Source: Pseudomonas fluorescens
GTDB lineage: Bacteria > Pseudomonadota > Gammaproteobacteria > Pseudomonadales > Pseudomonadaceae
Assembly: GCF_902497625.1 (NCBI RefSeq)
Contig: NZ_CABVGX010000036.1
Span: forward strand, 1 to 62,998
Direction of reading: 5' to 3'
Length of the DNA: 62,998 bases
Every line of letters begins with the position of its first letter. Position 1 is the first letter of the stretch. This document shows positions 17,544 to 26,486 of this stretch, piece after piece. The translations under genes and the position numbers were made by a program. The notes beneath the pieces are model-generated. The model was given only the letters and a program-made list of their open reading frames with translations, had not been told where the DNA came from and ran no database searches.

Positions 17544-17559
17544 TGTAGCGGTCGCTACA
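17544..17559. promoter_or_regulatory. TetR operator 3
   Basis: Near-perfect palindrome TGTAGCGGTCGCTACA. Read on the minus strand its core is TAGCGACCGCTA, 11 of 12 bases identical to operator 2. It lies 28 bp upstream of the TetR start codon, a position suited to autoregulation. Confidence 0.78.
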
Positions 17560-17586
17560 GTGCTGTTTCAACTCCGCGAGATCACC

Positions 17587-18246
17587 ATGAACGAAAAAAA
17601 CCGGCTGCGCCGTCCCGCCTTCGATCGCGAGCAAGGGATAGCCATCGCTCAGGCACTGTTTCATCAGTATGGTTTTGACGCGGTGAGTCTGTCCGATCTG
17701 ACCAGCGCCATGAACATCAAGCCCCCTAGTTTCTATGCTGCTTACGGCAGCAAGGCGCAACTCTTCGAGCGCGCGATGCATCGTTACGCGTGTGAGAGCG
17801 CGCTGCCGCTGGACCGACTTCTGGCGGCGGATCGCCCTCCTGCTCAAGCCCTGACTGCTCTATTGGTAAACGCTGCGACACAATACGGACGAGATAATGC
17901 CTTGCGTGGATGTCTGATCACCGAGGGTATGCGAGCGGATGACCCGATTGCTCGAAACATGGCAGAGAAATTGGGTGATGCCGCCATTCAGACGATACGC
18001 CGTTACCTTGACCAGGTGTGCCCGCAAGCCGCGCAGACGCTTGCGGACTATGTGCTGGTTACCCTCCGGGGCCTGTCCGCTGCGGCTTGCAGTGGCCTGT
18101 CTCGAAAGCGCCTGATGGAAGTGGCGCAAGTGGCCGGCAAAGCAATTTCCCTGGAGTTGGCAGAACACGAGCCACCACAGACGTCAGAGCCACTCAGTAC
18201 TGCGCATCTCCCAAAAAGCCCCGACTCAGACCCTGCGCCGTCTTGA
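17587..18246 (+). CDS. TetR-family repressor
   Basis: A 219-residue TetR protein. The N-terminal helix-turn-helix is at residues about 15-60 (REQGIAIAQALFHQYGFDAVSLSDLTSAMNIKPPSFYAAYGSKAQLF). The following helical domain resembles TetR proteins with a conserved CL motif (NALRGCLITEG, around residue 105) that respond to electrophiles or quinones in some relatives. It ends in a proline/serine-rich tail of about 25 residues that is probably disordered. ATG 17587 is chosen as the start of the family sequence (MNEKNRLRRPAFDRE); the frame opens at 17527 inside the operator region. It is divergent from the dehydrogenase at 16693-17433. Confidence 0.87.
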   Translation: MNEKNRLRRPAFDREQGIAIAQALFHQYGFDAVSLSDLTSAMNIKPPSFYAAYGSKAQLFERAMHRYACESALPLDRLLAADRPPAQALTALLVNAATQYGRDNALRGCLITEGMRADDPIARNMAEKLGDAAIQTIRRYLDQVCPQAAQTLADYVLVTLRGLSAAACSGLSRKRLMEVAQVAGKAISLELAEHEPPQTSEPLSTAHLPKSPDSDPAPS

Positions 18247-18354
18247 ACGCAACACTATGCTGGCCCGACGGGTTATCCCTTCTCCGTGGAGCCGACAAGA
18301 TTGCCAACGCCGCGCTGTTGCTCGGGGCGTGCATCTTCGGCTGGTTCAGTGGTG

Positions 18355-19104
18355 TCAGTAGCCCACACCGCGAACACCACCCGAAGCCCGGATGGATTCG
18401 CCTGTCACCCAGTGCGAATCCTGCGATGCCAGAAACACGGCCAATGGGGCGATATCTTCCGGCTCACCGAAACGACCCAGCGGAGTTCCCGCTATGAGCT
18501 TTTCACCAAATTCACCGGCAAAATTTCCGTCAGTCGCCGGCGTGTTCGTGTGCCCTGGCAGGATCGAGTTCACCCGGATGCCACGCGCTCCCAGCTCCCT
18601 GGCCAGTGCAAAGGTCAAGGTATCGACCGCGCCCTTGGTCGCCGAGTAAACACTCGAAGCCAGGTAAGGATCGGTGCTGAGGATCGAGCTGATATTGATA
18701 ATGCTGCCAGTCGGCCCCAGCAGTTTGACGGCCTCGCGTACTGCCAGGAGGTAGCCCAATACGTTCAGATTGAACTGCTTGTGGAAAGCGTCTTCGGTCA
18801 GGTCATCGATCATCTGGAACACCGCGACGCCGGCATTGTTAACCAGCACGTCCAGGGTACCGTACTCGACCCGGATCGTTTCAAACAGCCGCACTACATC
18901 TGCAGCCAGGCTCATGTCTGCCTGGACAGCAAAGGCGCAACCGCCGTGCTCTGCGATCTGCGCAACGACCGCATCCGCGTCCGACTTGCTGGAGGCGTAG
19001 TTGACGATGACTGTCGCGCCCTCTGCGGCCAGAGCCTTGGCAATTCCAGCGCCTATGCCCTTGGACGCGCCTGTGACAACCGCTATTTTTCCTTCGAGTT
19101 TCAT
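18355..19104 (-). CDS. Short-chain dehydrogenase/reductase (second copy)
   Basis: A 249-residue classical SDR. TGASKGIG is at residues 12-19, the NNAG motif at about 90, the catalytic Ser in INISSILS, and the YSATK motif (YxxxK) near residue 155. The C-terminal SGGVRGVGY is usual. ATG 19104 (MKLEGKIAVVTG) is the only start consistent with the fold, although the frame is open to 19269. The gene is convergent with the TetR gene and divergent from an AraC gene, which is probably its regulator. The substrate is not predictable. Confidence 0.87.
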   Translation of the reverse strand: MKLEGKIAVVTGASKGIGAGIAKALAAEGATVIVNYASSKSDADAVVAQIAEHGGCAFAVQADMSLAADVVRLFETIRVEYGTLDVLVNNAGVAVFQMIDDLTEDAFHKQFNLNVLGYLLAVREAVKLLGPTGSIINISSILSTDPYLASSVYSATKGAVDTLTFALARELGARGIRVNSILPGHTNTPATDGNFAGEFGEKLIAGTPLGRFGEPEDIAPLAVFLASQDSHWVTGESIRASGGVRGVGY

Positions 19105-19293
19105 GAGATCACCTTTGAAATGACGTGATAAGAGGCTTGCTTGCAGGGGGCCTGTAGGGCCGCTCGTGCAATGAGCCGCGTGCCATCCATCTTCAGCGAT
19201 CGCCTGATCAAACGTTTGCCGGTTCTTCGCGGATCCTTGCCTATTCTTCTCAGCTGCCTTGCGATGCACGCGGATTTAGCTCACGGTGCAGGT

Positions 19294-20187
19294 ATGGAAA
19301 AATCACTGGCAGAATTGCGCAGCATCGTAATGCGCGCGCAGGACAAGTGGACCGAAACCGGACTGCCTCGTGTGGCCATGGTCCGGGCAGAGGTCTGTGC
19401 GGATCAGGTCTATCAGCCGATGTTGCATCTGGTGCTTCAAGGCACCAAGACCCTGTCGATCGGCGCGGATGTTTCCAGGTACACCGAGGGCACCTATTTT
19501 CTGGTGCCCGTCGATGTGCCCGCGACCGGCCAGGTACACGCCGATTCCCTGGATAAGCCTTATCTTGCCGTCAGCCTGACCCTGGATCCTGCGGTAATCG
19601 CTATGTTGCTGATGGACGAGGGCGCGGCGCCGGGAGCGTGGCAAAACGCGTGTTTTGAGGGCGTGCAGGCGCCGGCCGAAATGATGGATGCATGGTTACG
19701 CATGATGCGGCTCATGGATCGCCCGCATGAGGTAGCGATACTGGCACCTATGATCGAGCGTGAAATTTTGTTGCGCGCGCTACAAGGCCCGCTGGGCGGT
19801 ATTCTCCGTGACGTTGCACGACCCGATGGCCGAATGACGCAGATTCGCCGGGTGACCCAGTGGATCCGTGAGCATTACGCCGAGCCTTTTCGCGTCGAAC
19901 CACTGGCGCACATGGCAGGCATGAGCGTCGCCGCCTTCTATCGGCACTTCAAATCCGTAACCGCCATGACACCGATTCAGTACCAGAAGCGCCTGCGCCT
20001 GCTGAGGGCGCGCTGGCTGTTGCTGTTCGATACGCTGGACGCGACGTCCATCGCTTACACCGTAGGCTACGAAAGCGCCTCGCAATTCAACCGGGAGTAC
20101 GCACGGCTGTTCGGTCTGCCTCCGGCACGGGACGCGGCCAGATTCAGGACGCCGCCCCCAGCCGAAAGATTTATTACAGCCTGTTGA
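19294..20187 (+). CDS. AraC-family regulator (paralogue 1)
   Basis: A 297-residue regulator with an AraC N-terminal ligand domain (AraC_N type) at residues about 20-175 and a C-terminal double helix-turn-helix at about 185-285 (FRVEPLAHMAGMSVAAFYRHFKSVTAMTPIQYQKRLRLL; TSIAYTVGYESASQFNREYARLFGLPP). It is clearly paralogous to the protein at 22477-23361: both begin with a KSLAELRS/KLKELRS helix followed by RTETG(I/L)PRVAMV. ATG 19294 matches that shared start; in-frame starts further upstream lack such support. The divergent dehydrogenase at 18355-19104 is the likely target. Confidence 0.87.
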   Translation: MEKSLAELRSIVMRAQDKWTETGLPRVAMVRAEVCADQVYQPMLHLVLQGTKTLSIGADVSRYTEGTYFLVPVDVPATGQVHADSLDKPYLAVSLTLDPAVIAMLLMDEGAAPGAWQNACFEGVQAPAEMMDAWLRMMRLMDRPHEVAILAPMIEREILLRALQGPLGGILRDVARPDGRMTQIRRVTQWIREHYAEPFRVEPLAHMAGMSVAAFYRHFKSVTAMTPIQYQKRLRLLRARWLLLFDTLDATSIAYTVGYESASQFNREYARLFGLPPARDAARFRTPPPAERFITAC

Positions 20188-20203
20188 ACGACCAGCACCC
20201 ATG

Positions 20204-21178
20204 TCAGAAGTCGGTGATCACCGTCCCGGCAATACTCTCGGCAAACCCGTCACCAAACACCTTGGTCGGCGTTGCAAAACCCGGCTGCCGTTCTCCATTG
20301 AGTACCCGTCGCGCAGCTTCTACTGCCGCCAGCGGCGTGAAGGAATAGCCGTTCACGGTTTCAATCATCGAACATACGATTGTGCCCTCTGTCCCGGTGA
20401 CCTCAACCACTGCGCGCGCTCGATGTGCGGCCCTTTGCTCTGGAGTGGGACCCTCAGGCAATTGCGCCAGATCTCCTTCGGGAAACGCATCACCGGTGAT
20501 ATGCACGAACATCGCAATGTTGGGGATGCCGGTCGAATGCCAGCCCGTTACGAGGTCGCCGAAAGACAACGGTGCACAGAGGACCGGCCCTTGGCCGAAA
20601 TCAAAGTGGCGTGGTGCTGCATCCGGCGTCGCAACAAGTTCGCCATCGACTCTGGCGAGCACGCCCGCACCGATGATTTCGCTGACGCTCATCGCAGACC
20701 CGCGAGACATCGACCCCGGGACCTGCAGCGCGATGCCCAGCGCAACCGGTGTTACTGCACGCTTGGCGACATGCACCGCCAGCGAATCGGTGGGAACGAC
20801 ATCCCAGCCCACCCCCGGCAACAGCATGACGTGGTTCACAGCCGCTTCAGCGCCCAGACGCTCGGCCATGCGGTAAGTATTGATCTCGGCAGTGATGTCC
20901 AGATAGTGCACGCCGGCCTTGATACAGGCGTGCATCAACGGCTCGGCTGTGTGTGCGAAGGGCCCGGCGACGTTCAGCAAGACTGAGATGCCTGACAAGG
21001 AGCCTTCGGCATCGTCGGTATCAAACACCCGATAAGGTACGTCCAGTTTCGCTGCGAGCGATTCGATTCGCTGGCTGTTACGCCCGGCAATTTCGAAATC
21101 CAGACCAAGCTCTTTTGCCCGCTCGGCAGCCAGCCGCCCGGTATAGCCCGCAGCACCATATATCAGAAGCATACTCAT
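20204..21178 (-). CDS. Saccharopine-dehydrogenase-like NAD(P)-binding reductase
   Basis: A 324-residue protein with an N-terminal Rossmann motif YGAAGYTGRLAAERAKELG (residues 7-25), typical of the saccharopine dehydrogenase/trans-acting enoyl reductase family. Further segments are LLNVAGPFAHTAEPLMHACIKAGVHYLDITAE and LPGVGWDVVPTDSLAVH. Family members reduce enoyl or imine substrates; none is demonstrated here. ATG 21178 overlaps the stop of the upstream VOC gene as ATGA, which supports translational coupling and decides the start. It is the last gene of a leftward trio with VOC and SDR genes. Confidence 0.83.
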   Translation of the reverse strand: MSMLLIYGAAGYTGRLAAERAKELGLDFEIAGRNSQRIESLAAKLDVPYRVFDTDDAEGSLSGISVLLNVAGPFAHTAEPLMHACIKAGVHYLDITAEINTYRMAERLGAEAAVNHVMLLPGVGWDVVPTDSLAVHVAKRAVTPVALGIALQVPGSMSRGSAMSVSEIIGAGVLARVDGELVATPDAAPRHFDFGQGPVLCAPLSFGDLVTGWHSTGIPNIAMFVHITGDAFPEGDLAQLPEGPTPEQRAAHRARAVVEVTGTEGTIVCSMIETVNGYSFTPLAAVEAARRVLNGERQPGFATPTKVFGDGFAESIAGTVITDF

Positions 21179-21576
21179 GGGATGTGCTGCCATTTCTTAT
21201 AAACGAATTCGAGGCTGTACCCATCCGGGTCGAGCACATTGCCGGCGTAGTAATCCGGGTCGTAATGCAAGCGTGCCCCAGGCGGGCCGTTGCCGACCGC
21301 ACCCTGATGCAGGGCAGCGGCATAAGCGGCATCAACCTCAGCCTTGCTGCCTGCGACAAAACCAACATGTACCGCGCGGGCCTCCACTGTGCCCGCACGC
21401 AACCAGAAAAACATCCGGCCGTCGGCACCGAAGCCTTTCAGGTCCGGATGACCCTGTGGGCCGTTTTTGCCGTCGTAGTCCAGGCGCGCGCAGATACCCA
21501 GCGGGGTCAAGGCAGCTTCGTAGAAACGGATAGACCGTGCGATATCGCTCACGGACAAAAAAACGTGATCCAGCAT
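21175..21576 (-). CDS. Glyoxalase/VOC-superfamily protein (second copy)
   Basis: A 133-residue VOC-fold protein that starts LDHVFLSVSDIARSIRFYEAALTPLGI. It carries a C-terminal LHYDPDYYAGNVLDPDGYSLEFVYK with candidate metal ligands. It shares the pattern and length of the protein at 16202-16612, especially FFWL and the Y(D/A)(P/D)YYAxxVLxPDG segment, so the two are paralogues. It ends in an ATGA overlap with the saccharopine-dehydrogenase-like gene and starts 18 bp after the SDR stop, so the three genes form one operon. Confidence 0.85.
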   Translation of the reverse strand: MLDHVFLSVSDIARSIRFYEAALTPLGICARLDYDGKNGPQGHPDLKGFGADGRMFFWLRAGTVEARAVHVGFVAGSKAEVDAAYAAALHQGAVGNGPPGARLHYDPDYYAGNVLDPDGYSLEFVYKKWQHIP

Positions 21577-21594
21577 GGCAAAGTCCTCATGCGT

Positions 21595-22338
21595 TCAGAT
21601 GTTGTAGCCGCCGGAGACTTCGAGGGTCTGGGCATTGATCCAGCCGCCCTCCTCGGACAGCAACATGGCGATAACGCGCGCGACGTCTTCCGGTTCGCCG
21701 ACCCGGCCGAGTGCCGTTTGCGCCGCCAGCTTCGCCTCGAACTCGGCGTTCAGCCCGCCGCCCAATTCGGTACGAATGGCGCCGGGTGATACAGCATTGG
21801 CGCGTATTCGCCGCTCGCCGAACTCTTTGGCCATGTAACGGGTGAGCACCTCGAGCCCGCCCTTGAAGGCAGCATAGGGCGCCACGCCCGCGGTGGCGAC
21901 GCGGGTGGTGGCACTGGTCAGATTGACGATACTGGCGTTGTCCGAAAACAGTGGAAGTAGGGTTTGGGTGAGGAAAAAAGGCCCTTTGAGGTGCACATTG
22001 AACAGGCCATCGAACTGCGCCTGGGTAACCGTTGCCAAGGGATTGAATAGACCGTAGCCGGCATTGTTGACCAGGCCACTCAGCGTGGTGGCATTCCAGG
22101 TGTCCCGTAAGGTCAGTACCACTGACTGCCGAAACGCCTCGAAGCTACCCACATCAGATACGTCGAGCTTGAGAGCGACAGCCTTGCCACCGCCTCGCTC
22201 GATGCGCTCCACGACTGTGGCGGCGGCCTGGGGATCAGTGTTGTAGGTCAGGATGACCCCCAGACCGCGCCGAGCAATGTGCTCGGCGGTACTGGCACCG
22301 ATTCCACGGCTGCCACCGGTAATGACGATGACGCTCAT
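21595..22338 (-). CDS. Short-chain dehydrogenase/reductase (third copy)
   Basis: A 247-residue SDR. TGGSRGIG lies at residues 7-14, NNAGYG at about 90, the catalytic Ser in NLTSATT, and YAAFK (YxxxK) near residue 155. The C-terminus LEVSGGYNI is typical. ATG 22338 gives MSVIVITGGSRG, the minimal start for the fold. It is the first gene of a leftward trio with the VOC and saccharopine-dehydrogenase-like genes and is divergent from AraC paralogue 2, its likely regulator. Confidence 0.87.
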   Translation of the reverse strand: MSVIVITGGSRGIGASTAEHIARRGLGVILTYNTDPQAAATVVERIERGGGKAVALKLDVSDVGSFEAFRQSVVLTLRDTWNATTLSGLVNNAGYGLFNPLATVTQAQFDGLFNVHLKGPFFLTQTLLPLFSDNASIVNLTSATTRVATAGVAPYAAFKGGLEVLTRYMAKEFGERRIRANAVSPGAIRTELGGGLNAEFEAKLAAQTALGRVGEPEDVARVIAMLLSEEGGWINAQTLEVSGGYNI

Positions 22339-22476
22339 TTGATGTTCCTCTGCGGTTTGTGTGTGGCTCCACAGTACCCATCACGATCGCCAGGGTCGTA
22401 CCCGTTCCTACTCGAAACCTGCCTGTTTCTGCTTTTCACTTGCAGGATGCCCAGTCGTGCCTTCAGCATGTGCGGC

Positions 22477-23361
22477 ATGGACAACAAACTGAAAGAACTC
22501 AGATCGCTCGCGGCGAAGGCTGAAAATCGCCGTACCGAAACGGGCATCCCGCGCGTAGCCATGGTTCAGGGAAAAATACCCGAACACATGCTGGCGGCGG
22601 TCTATGACCCGATGATCAATGTGATCCTGCAAGGCAGTAAAAGCATGAGCGTGGGGGACCGGACGCTTCGGTATGACCCGGCGACCTATTTCGTCATGTC
22701 CATTGATTTACCCGCGGTGGGGGCTGTGCATCCAGGCCTATCGGGAGAGCCTTACCTGGCAGTCAGTCTGACGCTTGACCCGACAGTGCTGGCGACGCTG
22801 TTTGCAGACCTGCCCAAACCTGCCAGCCGCGTCGAAGACAGTCTTGGGTTCTCCGTAGCGCCGGTCACAACGGATCTGATGGATGCCTGGGTGCGAATGT
22901 TGCGATTAATGGGCGATCCGGACGCCATTGCAGCCCTGGCCCCGGTTTATGAACGGGAAATCATCTTCCGTGTGCTCCAGGGCCCCCATGGCTGGATGCT
23001 GCGGGAGATCGCGGCACCGGATACGGCCATGGCCCGAGTCAACATGGCGATTCAGTGGATCCGCCGTGACTTCGCGCAGCCACTCGGGGTGGAACGCCTG
23101 GCCGAACGAGCATCAATGAGCGTCTCGGCATTTCACCGCCACTTCAAGGCGGTCACCAGCCTGAGCCCTTTGCAGTATCAAAAGCGCATTCGCCTGCTCC
23201 AGGCCAGGACACTGATGGTTGCCCATGCCAGGAGCGTCATGGCTGCGGCCTTCGAGGTCGGTTATGAAAGCGCGACGCAATTCAGCAGGGATTATTCACG
23301 GGTGTTTGGACTTCCTCCAGGACAAGATGCCGGGCGGATCCTCAGTAACACGAGCGCCTGA
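22477..23361 (+). CDS. AraC-family regulator (paralogue 2)
   Basis: A 294-residue regulator of the same kind as the protein at 19294-20187, with an AraC_N ligand domain (PMINVILQGSKSMSVGDRTLRYDPATYFVMSIDLPAVG, about residues 40-85) and a C-terminal AraC helix-turn-helix pair (LGVERLAERASMSVSAFHRHFKAVTSLSPLQYQKRIRLLQ). The start is taken at ATG 22477 because MDNKLKELRSL aligns with the paralogue. ATG 22468 or 22447 are possible alternatives. Its divergent neighbour is the SDR-VOC-reductase trio. Confidence 0.86.
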   Translation: MDNKLKELRSLAAKAENRRTETGIPRVAMVQGKIPEHMLAAVYDPMINVILQGSKSMSVGDRTLRYDPATYFVMSIDLPAVGAVHPGLSGEPYLAVSLTLDPTVLATLFADLPKPASRVEDSLGFSVAPVTTDLMDAWVRMLRLMGDPDAIAALAPVYEREIIFRVLQGPHGWMLREIAAPDTAMARVNMAIQWIRRDFAQPLGVERLAERASMSVSAFHRHFKAVTSLSPLQYQKRIRLLQARTLMVAHARSVMAAAFEVGYESATQFSRDYSRVFGLPPGQDAGRILSNTSA

Positions 23362-23434
23362 GACGCTAATCGGCAGGAGGCTTGCCTGACGGGCTGACAG
23401 TTACGCCCGGATGTCCCGGGCGTGGCACGCAATT

Positions 23435-24925
23435 TCAGCGCAGTTGAAACCAGGTGGTTTTCAGTTGCGTGTACTTGTCAAAAGAATGCAGCGACAGATC
23501 GCGACCAAATCCCGACTGCTTGCCACCACCAAATGGCACGGTGACGTCCAGGGCGTCGATGGTGTTGACCGAGACTGTACCGGCATTCAAGGCCTGCGCT
23601 ACCCGATGGGCACGGTTGAGGTCATCGCTCCATACCGACGCCGCAAGACCGTAAATGCTGGCGTTGGCTTGCTGCACGGCCTCCTCTTCAGAGTCAAAGG
23701 CGCTCACCGCCAGGACCGGACCAAACACTTCATCCCGCGAAATACTCATGTGGCTTTTCACGCTGCCGAAAATGGTTGGCTGAATGAAGTTCGAGGAACC
23801 ATTGATGCTCAACTGCTCACCACCGCACACCAGCGTGGCGCCGTCAGCACGCGCCTGACTGATTGCTTTCATGATGCGGGTGGTTTGCTCACGATCGACG
23901 ATCGCGCCTGCAGCGCTCCCAGGGTTGAGAGGATCCCCGGGCATCCATGCGCGCGACTTGCTGATCAGGCGCTCCATGAATTCGTCGTGGATGGTGCGTT
24001 GCACGTACAGGCGGGAGTTGGCCGAGCACACTTCACCCTGATTGAAGAAGATGCCGAAGGCAGCCTTTTCCGCTGCCAGGTCCAGGTCCTGGCAGTCATC
24101 AAAGACCAGGTTCGGGCTCTTGCCGCCGCACTCCAGCCAGACCTGCTTGAGGTTGGACTGAGCGGAATACTGCATGAAATACTTACCGACCTGAGTGGAG
24201 CCGGTGAACACCAGACAATCGACGTCCGGATGCAGCCCCAAGGCCTTGCCGGCGTTCTCGCCAAGGCCCGGAACCACGTTCAGCACGCCTTCCGGCATGC
24301 CTGCCTGCAGGGCAAGTTGGGCCAGGCGCAGGGCGGAAAACGGTGACTGCTCGGCAGGTTTGAGCACCACACTGTTGCCCGCGGCCAAAGCAGGCGCCAG
24401 TTTCCACGCGGCCATGTCCAGCGGGAAATTCCACGGCACCACGGCAGCAATAACCCCCAATGCTTCGCGGGTGATGGTGGCCAGCGCATTGCGGGCAGTG
24501 GGTGCAACCTGATCGTAGACCTTGTCGAGCGCCTCGCCGTACCAGGCGAAGACATGTGCGGCGCCGGGCACATCGACGTTGTAGGCGTCCATCACCGGCT
24601 TGCCCATGTTCAGCGAATCGAGCAGCGCCAGTTCTTCGCGGTGGGCCATAAGCAGTTCGGACAGCCTGATCAGGATTTTCTTGCGCTCCCCTGGGGACAT
24701 CCGCCGCCAAGGGCCCGTCTCAAAGGCACGCCGGGCAGAACGCACGGCCAGGTCGACCTCCTCGGGACCACAAGCCGCCACACGCGCCAGCAGCTGATTG
24801 GTCGCTGGGTTGATGGCGTCGAAGGTCGCCCCGGATAACGCGCCCACTTGCTGGCCGTCAATCAGCGCGCTGTCGATGAAAGTTTGGCGGGCAACTCGCT
24901 GCTGCCAGTAGTCAAGATCGAACAT
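23435..24925 (-). CDS. Aldehyde dehydrogenase, PuuC-like
   Basis: A 496-residue NAD(P)-dependent aldehyde dehydrogenase. The cofactor segment FTGSTQVGKYFMQY is near residue 235, the catalytic Glu lies in WLECGGKSPNLVF near 265, and the catalytic Cys is in FFNQGEVCSANSRLYV near 300. Length and start (MFDLDYWQQRVARQTFIDSALIDGQ) resemble PuuC, which oxidises gamma-glutamyl-gamma-aminobutyraldehyde. It is the last gene of a leftward set with an APC permease and an omega-aminotransferase, so it most likely oxidises the aldehyde made by the aminotransferase. ATG 24925 is preferred to the Met eight codons upstream. Confidence 0.88.
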   Translation of the reverse strand: MFDLDYWQQRVARQTFIDSALIDGQQVGALSGATFDAINPATNQLLARVAACGPEEVDLAVRSARRAFETGPWRRMSPGERKKILIRLSELLMAHREELALLDSLNMGKPVMDAYNVDVPGAAHVFAWYGEALDKVYDQVAPTARNALATITREALGVIAAVVPWNFPLDMAAWKLAPALAAGNSVVLKPAEQSPFSALRLAQLALQAGMPEGVLNVVPGLGENAGKALGLHPDVDCLVFTGSTQVGKYFMQYSAQSNLKQVWLECGGKSPNLVFDDCQDLDLAAEKAAFGIFFNQGEVCSANSRLYVQRTIHDEFMERLISKSRAWMPGDPLNPGSAAGAIVDREQTTRIMKAISQARADGATLVCGGEQLSINGSSNFIQPTIFGSVKSHMSISRDEVFGPVLAVSAFDSEEEAVQQANASIYGLAASVWSDDLNRAHRVAQALNAGTVSVNTIDALDVTVPFGGGKQSGFGRDLSLHSFDKYTQLKTTWFQLR

Positions 24926-24954
24926 GGTGTACTTCCCGAGTGATGACAATTTTG

Positions 24955-26334
24955 TTATTCCGCCATTTGCAGTTCAGGCATCTTCACCCGGAACCCGCGC
25001 GTGATACCCAGCAAGCAAATGAGCCCCAGGCCCATCCAGCACAGACCAATGGTGAAAGACATGCTGGACAGGCTCGTCCATAGCCAGAGGGTGCTGAGAA
25101 AGCCGAGTCCCGGCAGCGCCCAATACAGAAAACAGTTTCGGGTACCGCGCAACTGCTGGTCGATCAGGTAGTGCTTGATCACCGCCAGGTTCACCGCTGA
25201 AAACGCGAAGAGCGCACCGAAGCTGATCATGTTGGCCACGGTGTCCAGAGTGATGAACAGCGCAATCAGCGAGAACAGGCTGACCAGCATGATCGCGGTG
25301 GCCGGCACGCGTTTTTTCGAGACCAGCTTGCCGAACACTCGCGGCAGTGCGCCGTCTCGACCCATGGCAAACAGCACGCGCGACACACTGGCCTGGGAAA
25401 CCATTGCCGAGGCGAAACAGCCGGCCACATAGGTCGCGGTGAACGCAGTCACCAGCAGTTCGCCGCCGACGCGACGCATCACGTCCACCGACGCGGAATC
25501 CGGGTCGGCAAAGCTGTTCCATTCGGGGAAAACCATTTGCGCGAAGTAAGAAACGACGAGAAACAGCAGCCCCCCGAACAACGACACCACCATGATCGCC
25601 AGCGGAATTGTCTGTCGTGGGTTGGGCGTCTCTTCGGCCATGGTCGACACGGCATCGAAGCCGAGAAAAGACAGGCAGAGCACTGCTGCGCCGGTCATGA
25701 TCAAGGGCACGCTGAAGCCTTCGTGGTGGAAGGGTGCTAGCAGCGAAACCGGTTCGGATTGCTCACTCAGGTTGTGCACCGACAAGGCGACGAACACCAC
25801 GATGAAGACCAGCTGGGCCACCACCAGTATCCAGTTGACCCGGGTAATCGACTCGATCCCGACGAGGTTAAGCATTGTCACGAGGGCTATCGAGCCCAGC
25901 ACCCACACGGCAACAGGAACGCCAGGGAAGTATTCGGACATGTAGATTCCGATGAGCAGGTAGCTGAGCAGCGGCAGGAAAATGTAGTCGAGCAGCAAGG
26001 TCCACCCGGCGATGAAGCCAAAACAGGCACCAAACGCCTTGCGCGTGTAGGTGTAGACCGATCCTGAGTAGGGATGCGCCTGAACCATGCGCCCGTAGCT
26101 GTAAGCGGTCAGGAGCATGGCGGCGAGGGTCAACAGGTAGGCGGTGGGCAAGTGGCCCCTGGTCATCTGGGTGACCAGGCCATAGGTGGTAAATACGGCC
26201 AGCGGCACCATGTAAGCCAGGCCGAAGAGCACCAGGCCGACAAGCCCCAAAGGTTGTCGAAAGCGGCGAGATGACGTCACTTTGGATGCCGCATGATGGG
26301 AGGGAGTGTCGGCCACGTTTGTTATTGTATTCAT
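24955..26334 (-). CDS. APC-family amino acid/polyamine permease
   Basis: A 459-residue inner-membrane transporter of the amino acid-polyamine-organocation superfamily, with about 12 hydrophobic segments. The first is LGLVGLVLFGLAYMVPLAVFTTYG near residue 30, containing the APC signature, and the helix-6 region has LSFLGFDAVSTMAEE. It resembles PuuP-type putrescine importers but the substrate is not fixed by sequence. It lies 29 bp before the aldehyde dehydrogenase gene and 152 bp after the aminotransferase gene on the same strand. Confidence 0.85.
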   Translation of the reverse strand: MNTITNVADTPSHHAASKVTSSRRFRQPLGLVGLVLFGLAYMVPLAVFTTYGLVTQMTRGHLPTAYLLTLAAMLLTAYSYGRMVQAHPYSGSVYTYTRKAFGACFGFIAGWTLLLDYIFLPLLSYLLIGIYMSEYFPGVPVAVWVLGSIALVTMLNLVGIESITRVNWILVVAQLVFIVVFVALSVHNLSEQSEPVSLLAPFHHEGFSVPLIMTGAAVLCLSFLGFDAVSTMAEETPNPRQTIPLAIMVVSLFGGLLFLVVSYFAQMVFPEWNSFADPDSASVDVMRRVGGELLVTAFTATYVAGCFASAMVSQASVSRVLFAMGRDGALPRVFGKLVSKKRVPATAIMLVSLFSLIALFITLDTVANMISFGALFAFSAVNLAVIKHYLIDQQLRGTRNCFLYWALPGLGFLSTLWLWTSLSSMSFTIGLCWMGLGLICLLGITRGFRVKMPELQMAE

Positions 26335-26449
26335 TGCTGACTCCTGGAAATTTGAATGCAGGTCGCCGCGGCATCCGATGAAATCGATACCGTTTGTGAT
26401 TCATTTACTTAAAGTTGTCTGGCGCGTTGCCCGCGGGGCGAACGATGTC

Positions 26450-26478
26450 GCTCGCCATCCCATGCAGGGGTGGCGAGC
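26450..26478. promoter_or_regulatory. Hairpin between the aminotransferase and permease genes
   Basis: GCTCGCCATCCC and GGGGTGGCGAGC pair as a 12-bp stem with one G-T wobble and a 5-base loop. There is no T-run, so it may be an RNA-processing or partial read-through element that lowers expression of the downstream permease and dehydrogenase genes. It lies 8 bp beyond the aminotransferase stop codon. Confidence 0.5.
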
Positions 26479-26486
26479 CAGTCAGC

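Noticed and set aside
18018..18497. 159-codon frame overlapping the TetR tail and the SDR end
   Set aside because: It overlaps the better supported TetR and SDR genes and shows no motif.
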